14,330 nt of DNA from Ferruginibacter sp. (GCA_025357775.1 JANXOQ010000113.1:1-14330); one strand, 5' to 3'; positions 4,830 to 14,191 are shown, counted from the first letter of the stretch. Notes: generated from the letters alone by a model not told the origin. Numbers and translations are program-made.

Positions 4830-6758
4830 ATGTTATTAGGGTTACAAAATCTTACGTTTGAATTTGGAGCAAGAACCATTGTAGAAGATGCAACCTGGCA
4901 TATACAGCCAGGCGAACGTATTGGACTTATAGGCTATAATGGTACAGGAAAATCCACTTTATTAAAAGTACTTACGGGTCAATACTCTCCTGCCAAAGGC
5001 ACCGTAGAAAAAGGTAGAGAAACCACTATAGGTTTTTTAAACCAAGATTTGCTAGGTTTTGAAACAGATGAGTCTATTTTGGAAGTGGCCATGGGCGCTT
5101 TTGAAAGAGTGAAAGCCATAGAAAAAGAAATGGAACTGGTTGGTGCAGAGTTAGAAAAAACTGGTGATGATAAATTAGCAGAAAAATATTCAGATTTATT
5201 ACACGAAATGGATGTGCTAGATGGATACAGCATTCATCATAGAACAGAATCAATTTTACAAGGGCTAGGTTTTGCTAATGAAGATTTAGGCAAACAATAC
5301 AAAATGTTTAGTGGAGGTTGGCGTATGAGGGTGTTGTTATCAAAAATGATTTTGATGAACCCAGATGTGTTGCTGCTAGATGAACCTACAAACCATTTAG
5401 ACTTACCGAGCATAGAGTGGCTAGAAAAATATTTATCTAACTACCCAGGTGCAGTGGTTATTGTAAGTCATGACCGTTTTTTCTTAGACAGAATGGTAAA
5501 TAAAATTGTAGAACTGTATCAGCGTGAATTGCATTTTTATACAGGCAACTACTCCTACTATATGGAGGAAAAAGATATTCGTATAGACATGCAGAAAAAA
5601 GCTTTTGATAACCAGCAAGATTATATACGCCAGCAAGAAAGATTTGTGGAGCGTTTTAAAGCAAAAGCTAGTAAAGCCGCTGCTGCACAAAGTATAGTTA
5701 AACGATTAGATAAAATTGAGAGAATTGAAGACGTAAATATTGAGCGTCCCAATATGAAAATAAATTTTATACTAAATAAAACCCCAGGTAAAGTTGTAAC
5801 TGCTTTAAAAGGTGTAAGCAAAAGCTTTGGGGAGTTAAAAATACTAGAAAACACTGGAGCGGAAATAGATAGAGGTGATAAGATAGCATTAATAGGTGCA
5901 AATGGAAAAGGAAAATCTACCTTGCTTAGAATAGTTGTAGGTACTGAACAATTTGAAGGAGACCGTGAGTGGGGGCACAATGTAGAGGAATCATTTTATG
6001 CACAGCATCAGCTGGAAGTATTGAACCCCAACAATGATTTGATAGAAGAAATGCAAGAAGCTAGAAGTGGTAAAAATGATTTGGAGCTTCGTAGTTTATT
6101 AGGTTCATTTTTATTTAGTGGAGATGCTGTAGAGAAAAAAATAAAAGTATTAAGCGGTGGTGAAAAAGCCCGAGTTGCTCTAGCAAAAACAATTGCAAGC
6201 AAAGCCAATTTTTTAATGCTTGATGAACCTACGAATCACCTAGATATACACTCTGTAGATTTATTGGTAGAGGCATTAAACAAATATGAAGGCACGATAA
6301 TTTTAGTAAGCCATGATCGTTACTTTATTAGCCGTATTGCTAATAAAATATGGGAAATAGAAGACCATAAAATACTTGAATTTAAAGGTTCTTACGCAGA
6401 GTGGGAAGATTGGAAGGAGCGTAGAGAAAAAGCAAAACTTGCAGAGAAAAAAGAAGGCAAGACGGAAGTAAAAGTAGAAAAGGTAGTAGAAGTAAAAAAA
6501 AATCCTAGTCCGATAGATAATGCTGCTGCTAAAGAAGCAGAAAAAGTAAAAAAGCAATTTAACTTACTTGAAGGAAAAATTGCAGAACTTACAAAAAAGA
6601 AAACTGACTTAGAGGCGGAACTTGGCGTACCTGAAATATATAGTGATAATGCAAAGTTTTTAAAAACAGAAACTTTTTATAAAAACATAAATGCAGAATT
6701 AGTCATTGCTAACAAAGAGTATGAGCTGTTGTTTGAGAAGATGATGGAGATTAATTAA
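4830..6758 (+). CDS. ABC-F family ATPase (ribosome-associated translation factor)
   Basis: This 642-residue cytosolic protein has two ABC ATPase domains and no membrane part, the layout of the ABC-F family (EttA, Uup, YbiT, YheS). These act on the ribosome E site and ease stalled or slow translation. Domain 1 has Walker A GYNGTGKST (35-43), signature FSGGWRMR (from 160) and VLLLDEPTNHLD. A charged, helical linker (about 240-318, with QQDYIRQQERFVERFKAKASKA) corresponds to the P-site tRNA interaction motif. Domain 2 has Walker A GANGKGKST (356-364), LSGGEKARVALAK (from 441) and FLMLDEPTNHLD. A Lys/Glu-rich segment and a predicted coiled coil (about 555-642) close the protein, as in Uup/YheS types. 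Translation probably starts at ATG 4830; the frame is open to TTG 4812. I do not assign a subfamily symbol. A resistance (ARE) role is possible but nothing shows it. Confidence 0.9.
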   Translation: MLLGLQNLTFEFGARTIVEDATWHIQPGERIGLIGYNGTGKSTLLKVLTGQYSPAKGTVEKGRETTIGFLNQDLLGFETDESILEVAMGAFERVKAIEKEMELVGAELEKTGDDKLAEKYSDLLHEMDVLDGYSIHHRTESILQGLGFANEDLGKQYKMFSGGWRMRVLLSKMILMNPDVLLLDEPTNHLDLPSIEWLEKYLSNYPGAVVIVSHDRFFLDRMVNKIVELYQRELHFYTGNYSYYMEEKDIRIDMQKKAFDNQQDYIRQQERFVERFKAKASKAAAAQSIVKRLDKIERIEDVNIERPNMKINFILNKTPGKVVTALKGVSKSFGELKILENTGAEIDRGDKIALIGANGKGKSTLLRIVVGTEQFEGDREWGHNVEESFYAQHQLEVLNPNNDLIEEMQEARSGKNDLELRSLLGSFLFSGDAVEKKIKVLSGGEKARVALAKTIASKANFLMLDEPTNHLDIHSVDLLVEALNKYEGTIILVSHDRYFISRIANKIWEIEDHKILEFKGSYAEWEDWKERREKAKLAEKKEGKTEVKVEKVVEVKKNPSPIDNAAAKEAEKVKKQFNLLEGKIAELTKKKTDLEAELGVPEIYSDNAKFLKTETFYKNINAELVIANKEYELLFEKMMEIN

Positions 6759-6817
6759 ATAAATCTTGAAAAAATTTAAAGAGATAATAATTTTCGCTAC
6801 ATTAAAAAAAATCGAAT

Positions 6818-8254
6818 ATGAAAAAAATCATTTATACATTTTTTGTGCTTTTATTTGTTAGTTGCAAAAAAGACATTACACAAAATAATATAGATATATC
6901 TGCAAATGTACCTACAATTATAACCCCAACTGTAGCTACCTCTGCACAATGTAATATTTTACAAAATGTAGATATTAGTACTTTAGCAAAAGTATTATTA
7001 CATACAAAGTGGAACAATATTATTGAGGTTGGTAATTTAAATACACTTAATGATTACAGAAACAGATTAATTTCTATTCTACAAACAAAATGTAATAATA
7101 GTATACAAAATTTACAAAGTTTATCCAATGCTGATTTAGCATGGGGTAGCTTGATGTATAAATTTCTTTTGGATGCAGGCATTAGAAATGTTACACAATT
7201 ATTATCAATGTCATTAAACGATTATAGAAATACAATAATTGTTAACAATCAAAGTAGAACTGGTTTTTCATTACAACAGTTACAGAGCTTTGATAATAAA
7301 AGAAACCTAAATGAAGCTCACAAATGGTGGTTCGATAGTAACCCAAATACAAAAAATATAATTTCAAAATTAAATACTCCAACAGGTAGTATGCTTTTCA
7401 ATAGAAAAAACACAAATTCAGAAAATATGGATGTGTTAAAAATTGTGAAAGCTGATGAACCAAATTTTAAGTATTTAGCTTTATATCATAGAAATGAAGG
7501 TACATATAGCAACGGTAAAATAATTTACAATTTATACCTAGCAGGAAGTGAAGATTTAATTAGCTGGACACGACTGACAAGAATAGCTTCTAATGCCCAT
7601 CAAGGTGATATAAAAAAATGGGGCAATGGTTATATTATTGCATTTGAACAAGACATAAATGGAAGTGACAATAAAGTTGTTGTTAAACATTTTTCTTCTT
7701 TTTACAATATGTATATATTAAATACAAATGCTACTAAAACAATCGATAGATCTTTTTCTTGCTTTGCTGAGGGTACTCCAGATATAAAAACTATTGTTGG
7801 TACTTCACCTAGAAATTCTTCAATAGAAATTGGCTTTCATTATTTTGACAATGGCTTTACTGATAAAGTAGCTTTTGGAATTTTGACTAATTTTAACACA
7901 TGGAAACCTTTTACTGATGAAATATCAAACTATAACATACAGCAGCTCGGCTTTATGGGTAACATAGGTGGAAGAAAAAGTTTTAATTATCAAGGTGATT
8001 ATGTATTACAAGAAGCTCAAATCGTAAAAGATAGATTTGAAACTTGGCGGTTGTTGTTCGGTAACGGTGCTTTTTATTCACAATTAAATATAAAGACTCC
8101 TGCAAATCTTTTGACTCCAGGGAGTTCAGTTTCATTTGCAAATCCGGGGATTACACAAATTGGTACTAATAGCTTTGTTGTAACTAGCTTTATGTTTACA
8201 GAAGGTAACGTACAACAAGAAAGAGGACAGTTACTGTATACGACAAATTTTTAA
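6818..8254 (+). CDS. Secreted lipoprotein of unknown function with an internal repeat and possible beta-propeller
   Basis: The 478-residue product starts with a short signal sequence and lipobox (MKKIIYTFFVLLFVSC-KK), so Cys16 should be lipidated and the protein placed in the cell envelope. I do not recognise the whole protein. Residues about 45-165 are helical and contain a duplication: residues 77-104 (LNDYRNRLISILQ...) and 133-160 (LNDYRNTIIVNNQ...) align without gaps at 14 of 28 identical positions. Residues about 205-478 are strand-rich with repeated short motifs: YLALYHRN, YNLYLAGSEDLISWTRL, WGNGYIIAFEQD, IEIGFHYFDNGF and FGILTNFNTWKPF. These resemble the five-bladed propellers of the GH43/GH32/GH68 superfamily. 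I cannot place the catalytic acids of an enzyme, so a hydrolase or a glycan-binding role is only a suggestion. proC follows after 16 bases and may be co-transcribed. Confidence 0.8.
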   Translation: MKKIIYTFFVLLFVSCKKDITQNNIDISANVPTIITPTVATSAQCNILQNVDISTLAKVLLHTKWNNIIEVGNLNTLNDYRNRLISILQTKCNNSIQNLQSLSNADLAWGSLMYKFLLDAGIRNVTQLLSMSLNDYRNTIIVNNQSRTGFSLQQLQSFDNKRNLNEAHKWWFDSNPNTKNIISKLNTPTGSMLFNRKNTNSENMDVLKIVKADEPNFKYLALYHRNEGTYSNGKIIYNLYLAGSEDLISWTRLTRIASNAHQGDIKKWGNGYIIAFEQDINGSDNKVVVKHFSSFYNMYILNTNATKTIDRSFSCFAEGTPDIKTIVGTSPRNSSIEIGFHYFDNGFTDKVAFGILTNFNTWKPFTDEISNYNIQQLGFMGNIGGRKSFNYQGDYVLQEAQIVKDRFETWRLLFGNGAFYSQLNIKTPANLLTPGSSVSFANPGITQIGTNSFVVTSFMFTEGNVQQERGQLLYTTNF

Positions 8255-8270
8255 GACACTTTTAAAGTAA

Positions 8271-9053
8271 ATGAAAATAGCAATTATTGGTGGTGGAAAC
8301 CTAGGTACTGCAATATCTACGGGTCTTTTAAATAGTAATTTTTGCCCAGCAGAAAATATTACTGTTACTAAAAGAAATATTGTAACACTTAGCAAATTGC
8401 AAGAAAAAGGAATAAACATTTATTCCGACAATGTAAAAGCTGTAACAACAAATGATGTTATTATCTTAGCCATTAAGCCATTTCAAATAAAAGAAATTTT
8501 AGAAGAAATAAAACCTGCACTTAAACCTAACCATTTATTAATATCAGTTGTTACTGGCATCAATTTAGAAGAAATAAAAAGTATTGTAGGAAGTGAAATT
8601 GCTATATTTAGAGCCATGCCAAACACTGCAATAGCCATACAAGAAAGTATAACTTGCTTAAGTGCTACCAATACAAATGCTACGCAAATTAAATTTGTAG
8701 AAAATTTATTTAATAAATTGGGTAAAACAGTAAACATAGATGAAAAGCTAATGAATGCTGCCACCGTGCTAGGCGCATGTGGTACTGCTTTTGCTATGCG
8801 TTACATACGTGCTAACATACAAGCAGGTATAGAAATTGGTTTTGATGCAGCCACTGCTAGCCTAATAGCCTCACAAACAGTAAAAGGCGCAGCCGAATTA
8901 TTGCTTACTTTAAAAACACACCCAGAGCAAGAGATAGACAAAGTAACAACGCCAAAAGGTTGCACTATTGCTGGTTTAAACGAAATGGAGCATCAAGGAT
9001 TTAGTTCATCTATCATAAAAGGAATAGCCACTAGTTTTAATAAAATAGGGTAA
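8271..9053 (+). CDS. proC: Pyrroline-5-carboxylate reductase
   Basis: This 260-residue cytosolic enzyme carries out the last step of proline synthesis, the NAD(P)H-dependent reduction of 1-pyrroline-5-carboxylate to L-proline. The N-terminal Rossmann fold begins MKIAIIGGGNLGTAIS (GGGNLG at 7-12) and continues to VIILAIKPFQIKEIL and ISVVTGINLEEIK. FRAMPNTAIAIQES is the family's conserved MPN motif. The C-terminal helical dimerisation domain has GACGTAFAMRYI and the signature VTTPKGCTIAGLNEMEHQGF (225-244), a Bacteroidota-style form of the usual SPGGTT motif. Length is normal. The ATG at 8271 directly precedes the Rossmann strand and no earlier start is plausible. Proline is also an osmoprotectant, but nothing here shows stress control. 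The function of the upstream lipoprotein gives no pathway link. Confidence 0.93.
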   Translation: MKIAIIGGGNLGTAISTGLLNSNFCPAENITVTKRNIVTLSKLQEKGINIYSDNVKAVTTNDVIILAIKPFQIKEILEEIKPALKPNHLLISVVTGINLEEIKSIVGSEIAIFRAMPNTAIAIQESITCLSATNTNATQIKFVENLFNKLGKTVNIDEKLMNAATVLGACGTAFAMRYIRANIQAGIEIGFDAATASLIASQTVKGAAELLLTLKTHPEQEIDKVTTPKGCTIAGLNEMEHQGFSSSIIKGIATSFNKIG

Positions 9054-9116
9054 TAAGAATTTACAAATTGTTCCGTTTTTAGAAAATGCTAACACATTTT
9101 AATTTTTATTAAACAT

Positions 9117-9124
9117 TAACTTTG
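9117..9124 (+). promoter_or_regulatory. Putative -7 box of the iron-sulfur carrier gene
   Basis: TAACTTTG matches TAnnTTTG and lies 11 bases before the ATG at 9136. The -33 box is not clear (TTTT at 9097-9100 with a 16-base spacer). The gene is 82 bases from the end of proC, so an own promoter is reasonable. Confidence 0.35.
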
Positions 9125-9135
9125 CAAAAAAAACA

Positions 9136-9480
9136 ATGGAAGTAATTACACAAAATCCAATACAATTTACAACATCAGCGATAATAGAAATAAAGAGATT
9201 GATGACAGAAAATGATTTTGATAGTAAGAAATTATTACGAGTAGGAGTAAAGGGTGGTGGCTGTAGTGGTATGACATACGTTTTGGATTTTGACATACAA
9301 AAAGACAACGATACCATATTTAAAGAAGATGGAATATCTTTTTTGGTAGATAAAAGCCACAGTATTTATTTAATTGGTATGGAAGTAGAGTGGCACGGCG
9401 GGCTTAACTCACGTGGGTTTACATTTAAAAACCCAAATGCCAGTAGTACTTGTGGCTGTGGTACTAGTTTTGCGGTGTAA
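9136..9480 (+). CDS. A-type iron-sulfur cluster carrier, HesB/IscA family
   Basis: This 114-residue protein has the three cysteines that bind an iron-sulfur cluster in A-type carriers (IscA, ErpA, SufA). Cys43 is in GVKGGGCSGMTYVLDF; Cys106 and Cys108 are in the C-terminal STCGCGTSF. Other family traits are present: the opening FTTSAIIEIKRLM, the LVDKSHSIYLIGMEVEW strand and SRGFTFKNPNA before the C-terminal pair. Such proteins accept clusters assembled on IscU or SufB and pass them to target enzymes. I cannot tell which subtype this is from sequence alone, so no symbol is given. It is not next to isc or suf genes here. The start at ATG 9136 gives a normal family length. The gene is followed by an intrinsic terminator, so the transcript appears to end here. 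Confidence 0.92.
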   Translation: MEVITQNPIQFTTSAIIEIKRLMTENDFDSKKLLRVGVKGGGCSGMTYVLDFDIQKDNDTIFKEDGISFLVDKSHSIYLIGMEVEWHGGLNSRGFTFKNPNASSTCGCGTSFAV

Positions 9481-9520
9481 TTTTTTATTTGCAATTTTTT
9501 AGAAAATTAAATATAAATAC

Positions 9521-9554
9521 AAAAGCAGTGGTTTATTCTACTGCTTTTTGCTTT
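9521..9554 (+). terminator. Intrinsic terminator after the iron-sulfur carrier gene
   Basis: AAAAGCAGT (9521-9529) pairs with ACTGCTTTT (9540-9548). A G-U and a G-C pair extend the stem inward, leaving a TTTATT loop. A T-rich tail follows (TTTTTGCTTTT overlapping the 3' arm). The A-rich 5' arm means it could also work on the minus strand, for dnaE transcripts. Confidence 0.7.
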
Positions 9555-9871
9555 TAAGTATTTTTACTTACTTGTACATATTAATAAAAACTACTATTAT
9601 GAAAGAACTAGTTACAAGTGTTTGCTTTTTTATACTCTTTATGAATTAAAAAAGGTCTTATCTAAAGTGTTGTCAAAGTGAGCCGTAGAACCCAATGCTT
9701 ATAAATAAGTAGAAAGTTGAGCCAAATACTAGACAAAATAAGAATTTAATTACAGTTTTTTTATATTAAACAGTTATGAAATCTGTACAACTTTATAAAC
9801 ATCAAAGCCAGTTCAGTCCTCATAGCTTTTTATCTTTCAATACAATTATATCACTTAATTTTAAAATACTT
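9555..9871. other. Non-coding stretch between convergent genes
   Basis: This lies between the carrier gene and the 3' end of dnaE. No coding frame or RNA gene is seen. AAAGTGAGCC and AAAGTTGAGCC (around 9675 and 9714) form a near direct repeat of unknown meaning. Confidence 0.45.
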
Positions 9872-12800
9872 TTAAATCATCATTACACTCACGTTTATAT
9901 CATTACTTTTTTCTAAAAATACAGCCATATCATCATTCATTGTAAAACTTCTTTCCAGCGTATTCATATTTATTTTAACGTTATTTTCCCAATCCCTTAA
10001 TTGAAATTTTATCTGAGTATTTCCTGGGTTGTTTTTAATGTTATCTTCAAAAAAAATTATAAAAGATTCATCGATATCTTGTGGTTGTAAATCTATTTTT
10101 ATTTCTTTAGTTAAAGTTCTTTTTACTGTTTCTAGCAAATGAAGTTTGCTTATGTTAAATTGATACACTTCACTATTGTAACGGGTTTTAAAAGCACCTT
10201 CTAACATTACAATTGTTCCCTTATCTAAATAGTTGCTAAATTTTACATAGTCTTCCCCAAAAAGTGCAAATTCACTCTTGCCACTAAAATCTTCTATGTG
10301 CATAATGCCAAAAGGCTTACCAGTTTTTGTAACACGGTGCTGCCCATCTGTAACCAAGCCTGCAAGCCTAAAGCTATAAGATGGGGGAGTAGTGTCCACT
10401 GCATTTTTTATATCATTAAAATCTGCTAAACGTCTAATGCCATAGTGTGTCATTTCAAATTTAAAATCATCTAGCGGGTGCCCACTCATATACATACCCG
10501 TAACATCTTTTTCAAAATCTAATTTTTCTACCAATTGCCATGGCGCACAAGGTGCTAGTTTTGGTGGTACAATATCGGGCATTTGCAAATCACCAAACAG
10601 CGTATTGGCACTACCAGCAGCTTGGCTTTGAAATACAGAACCAAACTTTACAATCTTATCCAACGATGGCACATCACCAGGTGCAGTAAAAAAATATTGT
10701 GCTCTATGCATGTCTTCAAAACAATCAAATGCACCACTGTATATTAAACTCTCTAATGTTTTTTTAGTAACCGCTTTTAAATTTACTCTTTTTACAAAAT
10801 CAAATACATTCGTAAATTTTCCACCTTTTTTTCTCTCTTCCACAATGCTTTCAATAGCATTATCACCAACACCTTTCATACCACTAAAACCAAATCGTAT
10901 TTCACCTTGTTCATTTACAGTAAAGCCGTTGTTGCTCTCATTTATATTTGGGCCATACACTTTTAAGCCCATGCGCTTACATTCTTCCATAAAGAAAGTT
11001 ATCTTATCAATACTGCCTGCATGGTTTAATACTGCAGCCATGTATTGTGCTGGGTAATGTGCTTTTAAATAACCTGTTTGGTATGCTACAAGTGCATAAC
11101 ACACGGAATGAGATTTATTAAAAGCATATTGGGCAAATGCTTCCCAATCTGTCCATATTTTCTCCAATATTTTTGCATCATGACCTTTTGCGGTAGCACC
11201 TATCATAAAATCACCTTTCATTTTATCCAAGGTTTTTCTATCTTTTTTCCCCATGGCTTTTCGCAAAATATCTGCTTGCCCTTTGCTAAACCCACCAAGC
11301 TTTTGCGATAGCAACATAACCTGCTCTTGATACACCGTAATGCCGTAAGTTTCTTCCAAATATTCTTGCATTTCAGGTAAGTCATACGTTACCTCTTGCT
11401 TACCATTTTTACGTGCAATAAAGTTTGGTATGTATGCCATTGGTCCGGGGCGGTACAAGGCATTCATGGCTACGAGGTCACCAAATTTATCAGGCTTTAA
11501 CTCTCGTAAATATTTTTGCATGCCTGGGCTTTCAAACTGAAAAGTAGCATTGGTATCTGCTTGCCTATATAGTTGGTATGTTTTATCATCTTCCAAAGAA
11601 ATATCATCTATTACAATTGATACGCCATGTTGCTGTTTAATGAGTGCCAAGGCCGTTTTTAAAATACTCAAGGTTTTTAAACCTAAAAAATCCATCTTTA
11701 TTACGCCAGCCTCTTCAATAGAGTTTCCTTCTATTTGCGTAAGCCACAAATCACTTTCTTTAGAAGTAGCTACTGGTAATAATTCTGTAAGGTCTTTCGG
11801 TGCTATGATGATGGCAGATGCATGTATGCCTGTGTTGCGCACAGAACCTTCTAATTTTTCTGCTTCTTGCAAAACCTTCGCTAATTCATCTTTACCGTTA
11901 TAAAATTCTCGTAGTTTTTTTATTTTTTCTACATCGTCAGGCTGTAGTTGTTCTTTTTCTTCTAATGATTTTTCATCAAGTTTTGCTTCCTTAATAGTAA
12001 TTGGTGCAGTAAGCAATCGCTTTAAATTCATGCCCGGTCTTTCAGGTACTAAACCTGATAAAGCACGACTTTGTTGTAATGGTAAATCCATTACCCTAGC
12101 CACATCTGCAATGCTACTTTTAGCAGCCATCGTACCATAAGTAATTATTTGAGCTACTTGGCTTTTGCCATATTTTTCCACAACATAGTCTATTACTTTT
12201 TGCCTGCCTTCATCATCAAAATCAGTATCTATATCGGGCATGCTTTTACGTTCAGGGTTTAAAAAACGTTCAAAAAGCAAATTGTATTTTATGGGGTCAA
12301 TATTGGTAATGCCTATGCAATATGCCACAGCACTTCCTGCTGCTGAGCCTCTGCCCGGGCCAATGAATACGCCTATTTCACGCCCTGCACGTATAAAATC
12401 ACTTACTATTAAAAAGTAACCTGCAAACCCCATTTCTTTTATAATACCTAGCTCAAATTGTATGCGCTCTTCCGCAGCTGGTGTAAGTATTTGATACCTG
12501 TTTTTTGCACCACTCCATGTTAAGTGGGCTAGATATTCATCTTGAGTTTTAAAATTGGCAGGTACAGTAAAATGGGGGAGTAGAATATCTCTTTTTAAAT
12601 CTAATAAATCTATTTTAGAAATAACTTCATTGGTGTTATCAATAGCTTCTGGCAAGTCTTGAAACACTTCTATCATTTGTTTTTGTGACTTTAAAAAAAA
12701 CTGGTCGTTCGGAAATGCGAAACGTTTTCCCTTGCTACTTACATCATCATCTCCATGGTCTCGGGATGCTGGTGTGGCTTGTTTTTCGCCTGTGTTTATG

Positions 12801-13489
12801 CAAAGCAAAATATCGTGTGCATTAAAATCTTCTTGCTCTACATAATGTGTATCGTTGCTAGCAATAATTTTTACATTGTATTTTTTAGCAAATTTTATGA
12901 GTACCTTATTCACCTTATCTTGGTCAGGAATGCCATGTCTTTGCAACTCTACATAATAATCTTCTTGAAAAATATTGAGCCACCATTTAAATTCATTTTC
13001 TCCTTCTTCTTCTCCCTTTTTTAAAATGGTTTGTGGCACCAATGCACCTAGACAACATGTAGTGGCAATAAGCCCTTCGTGGTATTTATGTATGAGTTGT
13101 TTATCTATACGTGGGTACTTGCTATACATTCCCTCAATGTAGCCGAGAGATGTAAGTTTTACTAAATTTTTATACCCTATATCATTTTTTGCTAATAAAA
13201 TTTGATGATTGCGTGGGTCTCTTTCCTCCTTGCTAAATGTTTTTCTAGTTCTATCTGTTGTAATGTAAAACTCACAACCTACTACTGGTTTTACTTTTAA
13301 TGTACCATCATCATTTTTATGTTTGTATGCTTCTTTTACAAATTCAAAAGCACCAAACATATTACCATGATCACTTATAGCTATAGCAGGCATTTTATCA
13401 TCTATAGCTTTTTTATATAAATTTTGTATTGACGCAGCACCATCTAGCAAGGAAAATTGTGTATGTACGTGTAAGTGAGAAAAATTCAT
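9872..13489 (-). CDS. dnaE: DNA polymerase III alpha subunit (replicative polymerase, DnaE type)
   Basis: This 1205-residue protein is the catalytic subunit of the chromosomal replicase. The N-terminal PHP domain starts SHLHVHTQFSLLDGAAS. It retains all nine residues expected to bind metals: His7, His9, Asp16, His41, Glu73, His95, Cys146, Asp213 and His215. The polymerase core has GPGRGSAAGSAVAYC, PDIDTDFDDEGR (catalytic Asp421 and Asp423) and KMDFLGLKTL (third catalytic Asp600). It also carries NALYRPGPM, YQEQVM and FNKSHSVCYALVAYQTGYLKAHYPAQ. A helix-hairpin-helix (about 868-905, GMKGVGDNAIESIV) and an OB fold (about 1035-1110, LAGLVTDGQHRVTKTGKPFGIMHIEDFSG) follow. Length and domain order are those of DnaE, not PolC. 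Replication partners are not nearby. The ATG at 13489 directly precedes the PHP strand. The gene converges with the carrier gene, separated by about 390 bases. Confidence 0.96.
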   Translation of the reverse strand: MNFSHLHVHTQFSLLDGAASIQNLYKKAIDDKMPAIAISDHGNMFGAFEFVKEAYKHKNDDGTLKVKPVVGCEFYITTDRTRKTFSKEERDPRNHQILLAKNDIGYKNLVKLTSLGYIEGMYSKYPRIDKQLIHKYHEGLIATTCCLGALVPQTILKKGEEEGENEFKWWLNIFQEDYYVELQRHGIPDQDKVNKVLIKFAKKYNVKIIASNDTHYVEQEDFNAHDILLCINTGEKQATPASRDHGDDDVSSKGKRFAFPNDQFFLKSQKQMIEVFQDLPEAIDNTNEVISKIDLLDLKRDILLPHFTVPANFKTQDEYLAHLTWSGAKNRYQILTPAAEERIQFELGIIKEMGFAGYFLIVSDFIRAGREIGVFIGPGRGSAAGSAVAYCIGITNIDPIKYNLLFERFLNPERKSMPDIDTDFDDEGRQKVIDYVVEKYGKSQVAQIITYGTMAAKSSIADVARVMDLPLQQSRALSGLVPERPGMNLKRLLTAPITIKEAKLDEKSLEEKEQLQPDDVEKIKKLREFYNGKDELAKVLQEAEKLEGSVRNTGIHASAIIIAPKDLTELLPVATSKESDLWLTQIEGNSIEEAGVIKMDFLGLKTLSILKTALALIKQQHGVSIVIDDISLEDDKTYQLYRQADTNATFQFESPGMQKYLRELKPDKFGDLVAMNALYRPGPMAYIPNFIARKNGKQEVTYDLPEMQEYLEETYGITVYQEQVMLLSQKLGGFSKGQADILRKAMGKKDRKTLDKMKGDFMIGATAKGHDAKILEKIWTDWEAFAQYAFNKSHSVCYALVAYQTGYLKAHYPAQYMAAVLNHAGSIDKITFFMEECKRMGLKVYGPNINESNNGFTVNEQGEIRFGFSGMKGVGDNAIESIVEERKKGGKFTNVFDFVKRVNLKAVTKKTLESLIYSGAFDCFEDMHRAQYFFTAPGDVPSLDKIVKFGSVFQSQAAGSANTLFGDLQMPDIVPPKLAPCAPWQLVEKLDFEKDVTGMYMSGHPLDDFKFEMTHYGIRRLADFNDIKNAVDTTPPSYSFRLAGLVTDGQHRVTKTGKPFGIMHIEDFSGKSEFALFGEDYVKFSNYLDKGTIVMLEGAFKTRYNSEVYQFNISKLHLLETVKRTLTKEIKIDLQPQDIDESFIIFFEDNIKNNPGNTQIKFQLRDWENNVKINMNTLERSFTMNDDMAVFLEKSNDINVSVMMI

Positions 13490-13801
13490 AAGGCGAATGG
13501 TTCAAGGTTTAAAGTTCAATTTTTTTAATATTCAAGAATTAATTAAAATCACATATACTTTTTGTTAAAAATGATTAAGTACATATATTTAATATTATTT
13601 GAGATAATATTTAAAGAATTACTAGCTTAATAGAAAAAGTTTAAATAAAAAATTTTGAACCTTTAATGTTATGGCAAATATCGTCTTTACGTTATGGAAT
13701 TTATTAATCGTTTTTCCACATGTAATCAATAATTATAGCAATTAAATTTTTAGTGACTACGTGTTCAAAGTATTTATCTTAAAAAATCATAAAAAATAAA
13801 A
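13490..13801. other. Divergent intergenic region between dnaE and the exported protein gene
   Basis: This very AT-rich stretch should hold both start regions. No exact TAnnTTTG box is placed at either gene; a near match (GATATTTG, minus strand, about 13677-13684) lies far from dnaE. GGTTCAA (near 13498) and TTGAACC (near 13653) form a distant inverted pair. Close to dnaE there is also a short degenerate tandem of GGTTCAA, GGTTTAA and AGTTCAA. No coding frame is seen. Confidence 0.45.
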
Positions 13802-14191
13802 ATGAAAAAATATTTTATTGCTATTGTATTATTTTTATTAATTAATAATTGTTTGCTTGCTCAAAATGCTTCTTCAAAAATGATTGTATTTTTGAAAGCA
13901 GGTAAAGTAAAATTGAATAAAAAAGATGTTGTTAAAGAATGGAAATTAAACATTTTTACTGCAATACTAGATACTTTTAGTAGAAAAAAAGAAGGTTTAA
14001 ATAAAGTACATATTTATGATAATTTAGGAGTTGTTTTATTTGAACCGTCTCCTCAAAAAATGCCTACTGGCTTTGTTTCTGAATTTCAAATTATTTTAGA
14101 CGAAATAGAACCTAGTAGTATAACTCCAAAAAGTTTTTATGAAGGTCTTTTACAATATCGGAGATCAGTTTTCCTTTATACGATTTACTGA
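13802..14191 (+). pseudogene. Small exported protein, C-terminus lost at a sequence junction
   Basis: The frame encodes 129 residues and starts with a clear signal peptide (MKKYFIAIVLFLLINNCLLAQ), so the product is exported. The mature part (MIVFLKAGKVKLNKKDVVKEWKLN, SRKKEGLNKVHIYDNLGVVLFEPSPQ, GFVSEFQIIL) resembles a small family of Bacteroidota secreted proteins of unknown function, in which KKEG.N..HIYDNLG is conserved. From memory those proteins continue for tens of residues beyond this point. Here native-looking sequence stops at about EGLLQ (base 14156). The final YRRSVFLYTIY is read from DNA of quite different composition. The gene is therefore either cut by an insertion or joined artificially. 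I cannot give a function. Confidence 0.55.

Noticed and set aside
5621..5980. Minus-strand frame of 119 codons inside the ABC-F gene
   Set aside because: It lies opposite the linker and second ATPase domain. Its Ser/Leu/Phe-rich make-up is that of a reversed coding frame, and no motif is visible.
12755..13024. Plus-strand frame of 89 codons inside dnaE
   Set aside because: It is fully contained in the opposite frame of a certain gene, and its Cys/Phe-rich make-up is typical of an antisense shadow.
13498..13519. Degenerate tandem of GGTTCAA-like units next to dnaE as a CRISPR or origin repeat
   Set aside because: There are only about three imperfect units of seven bases, with no spacers and no DnaA-box pattern. 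It looks like common low-complexity intergenic sequence.
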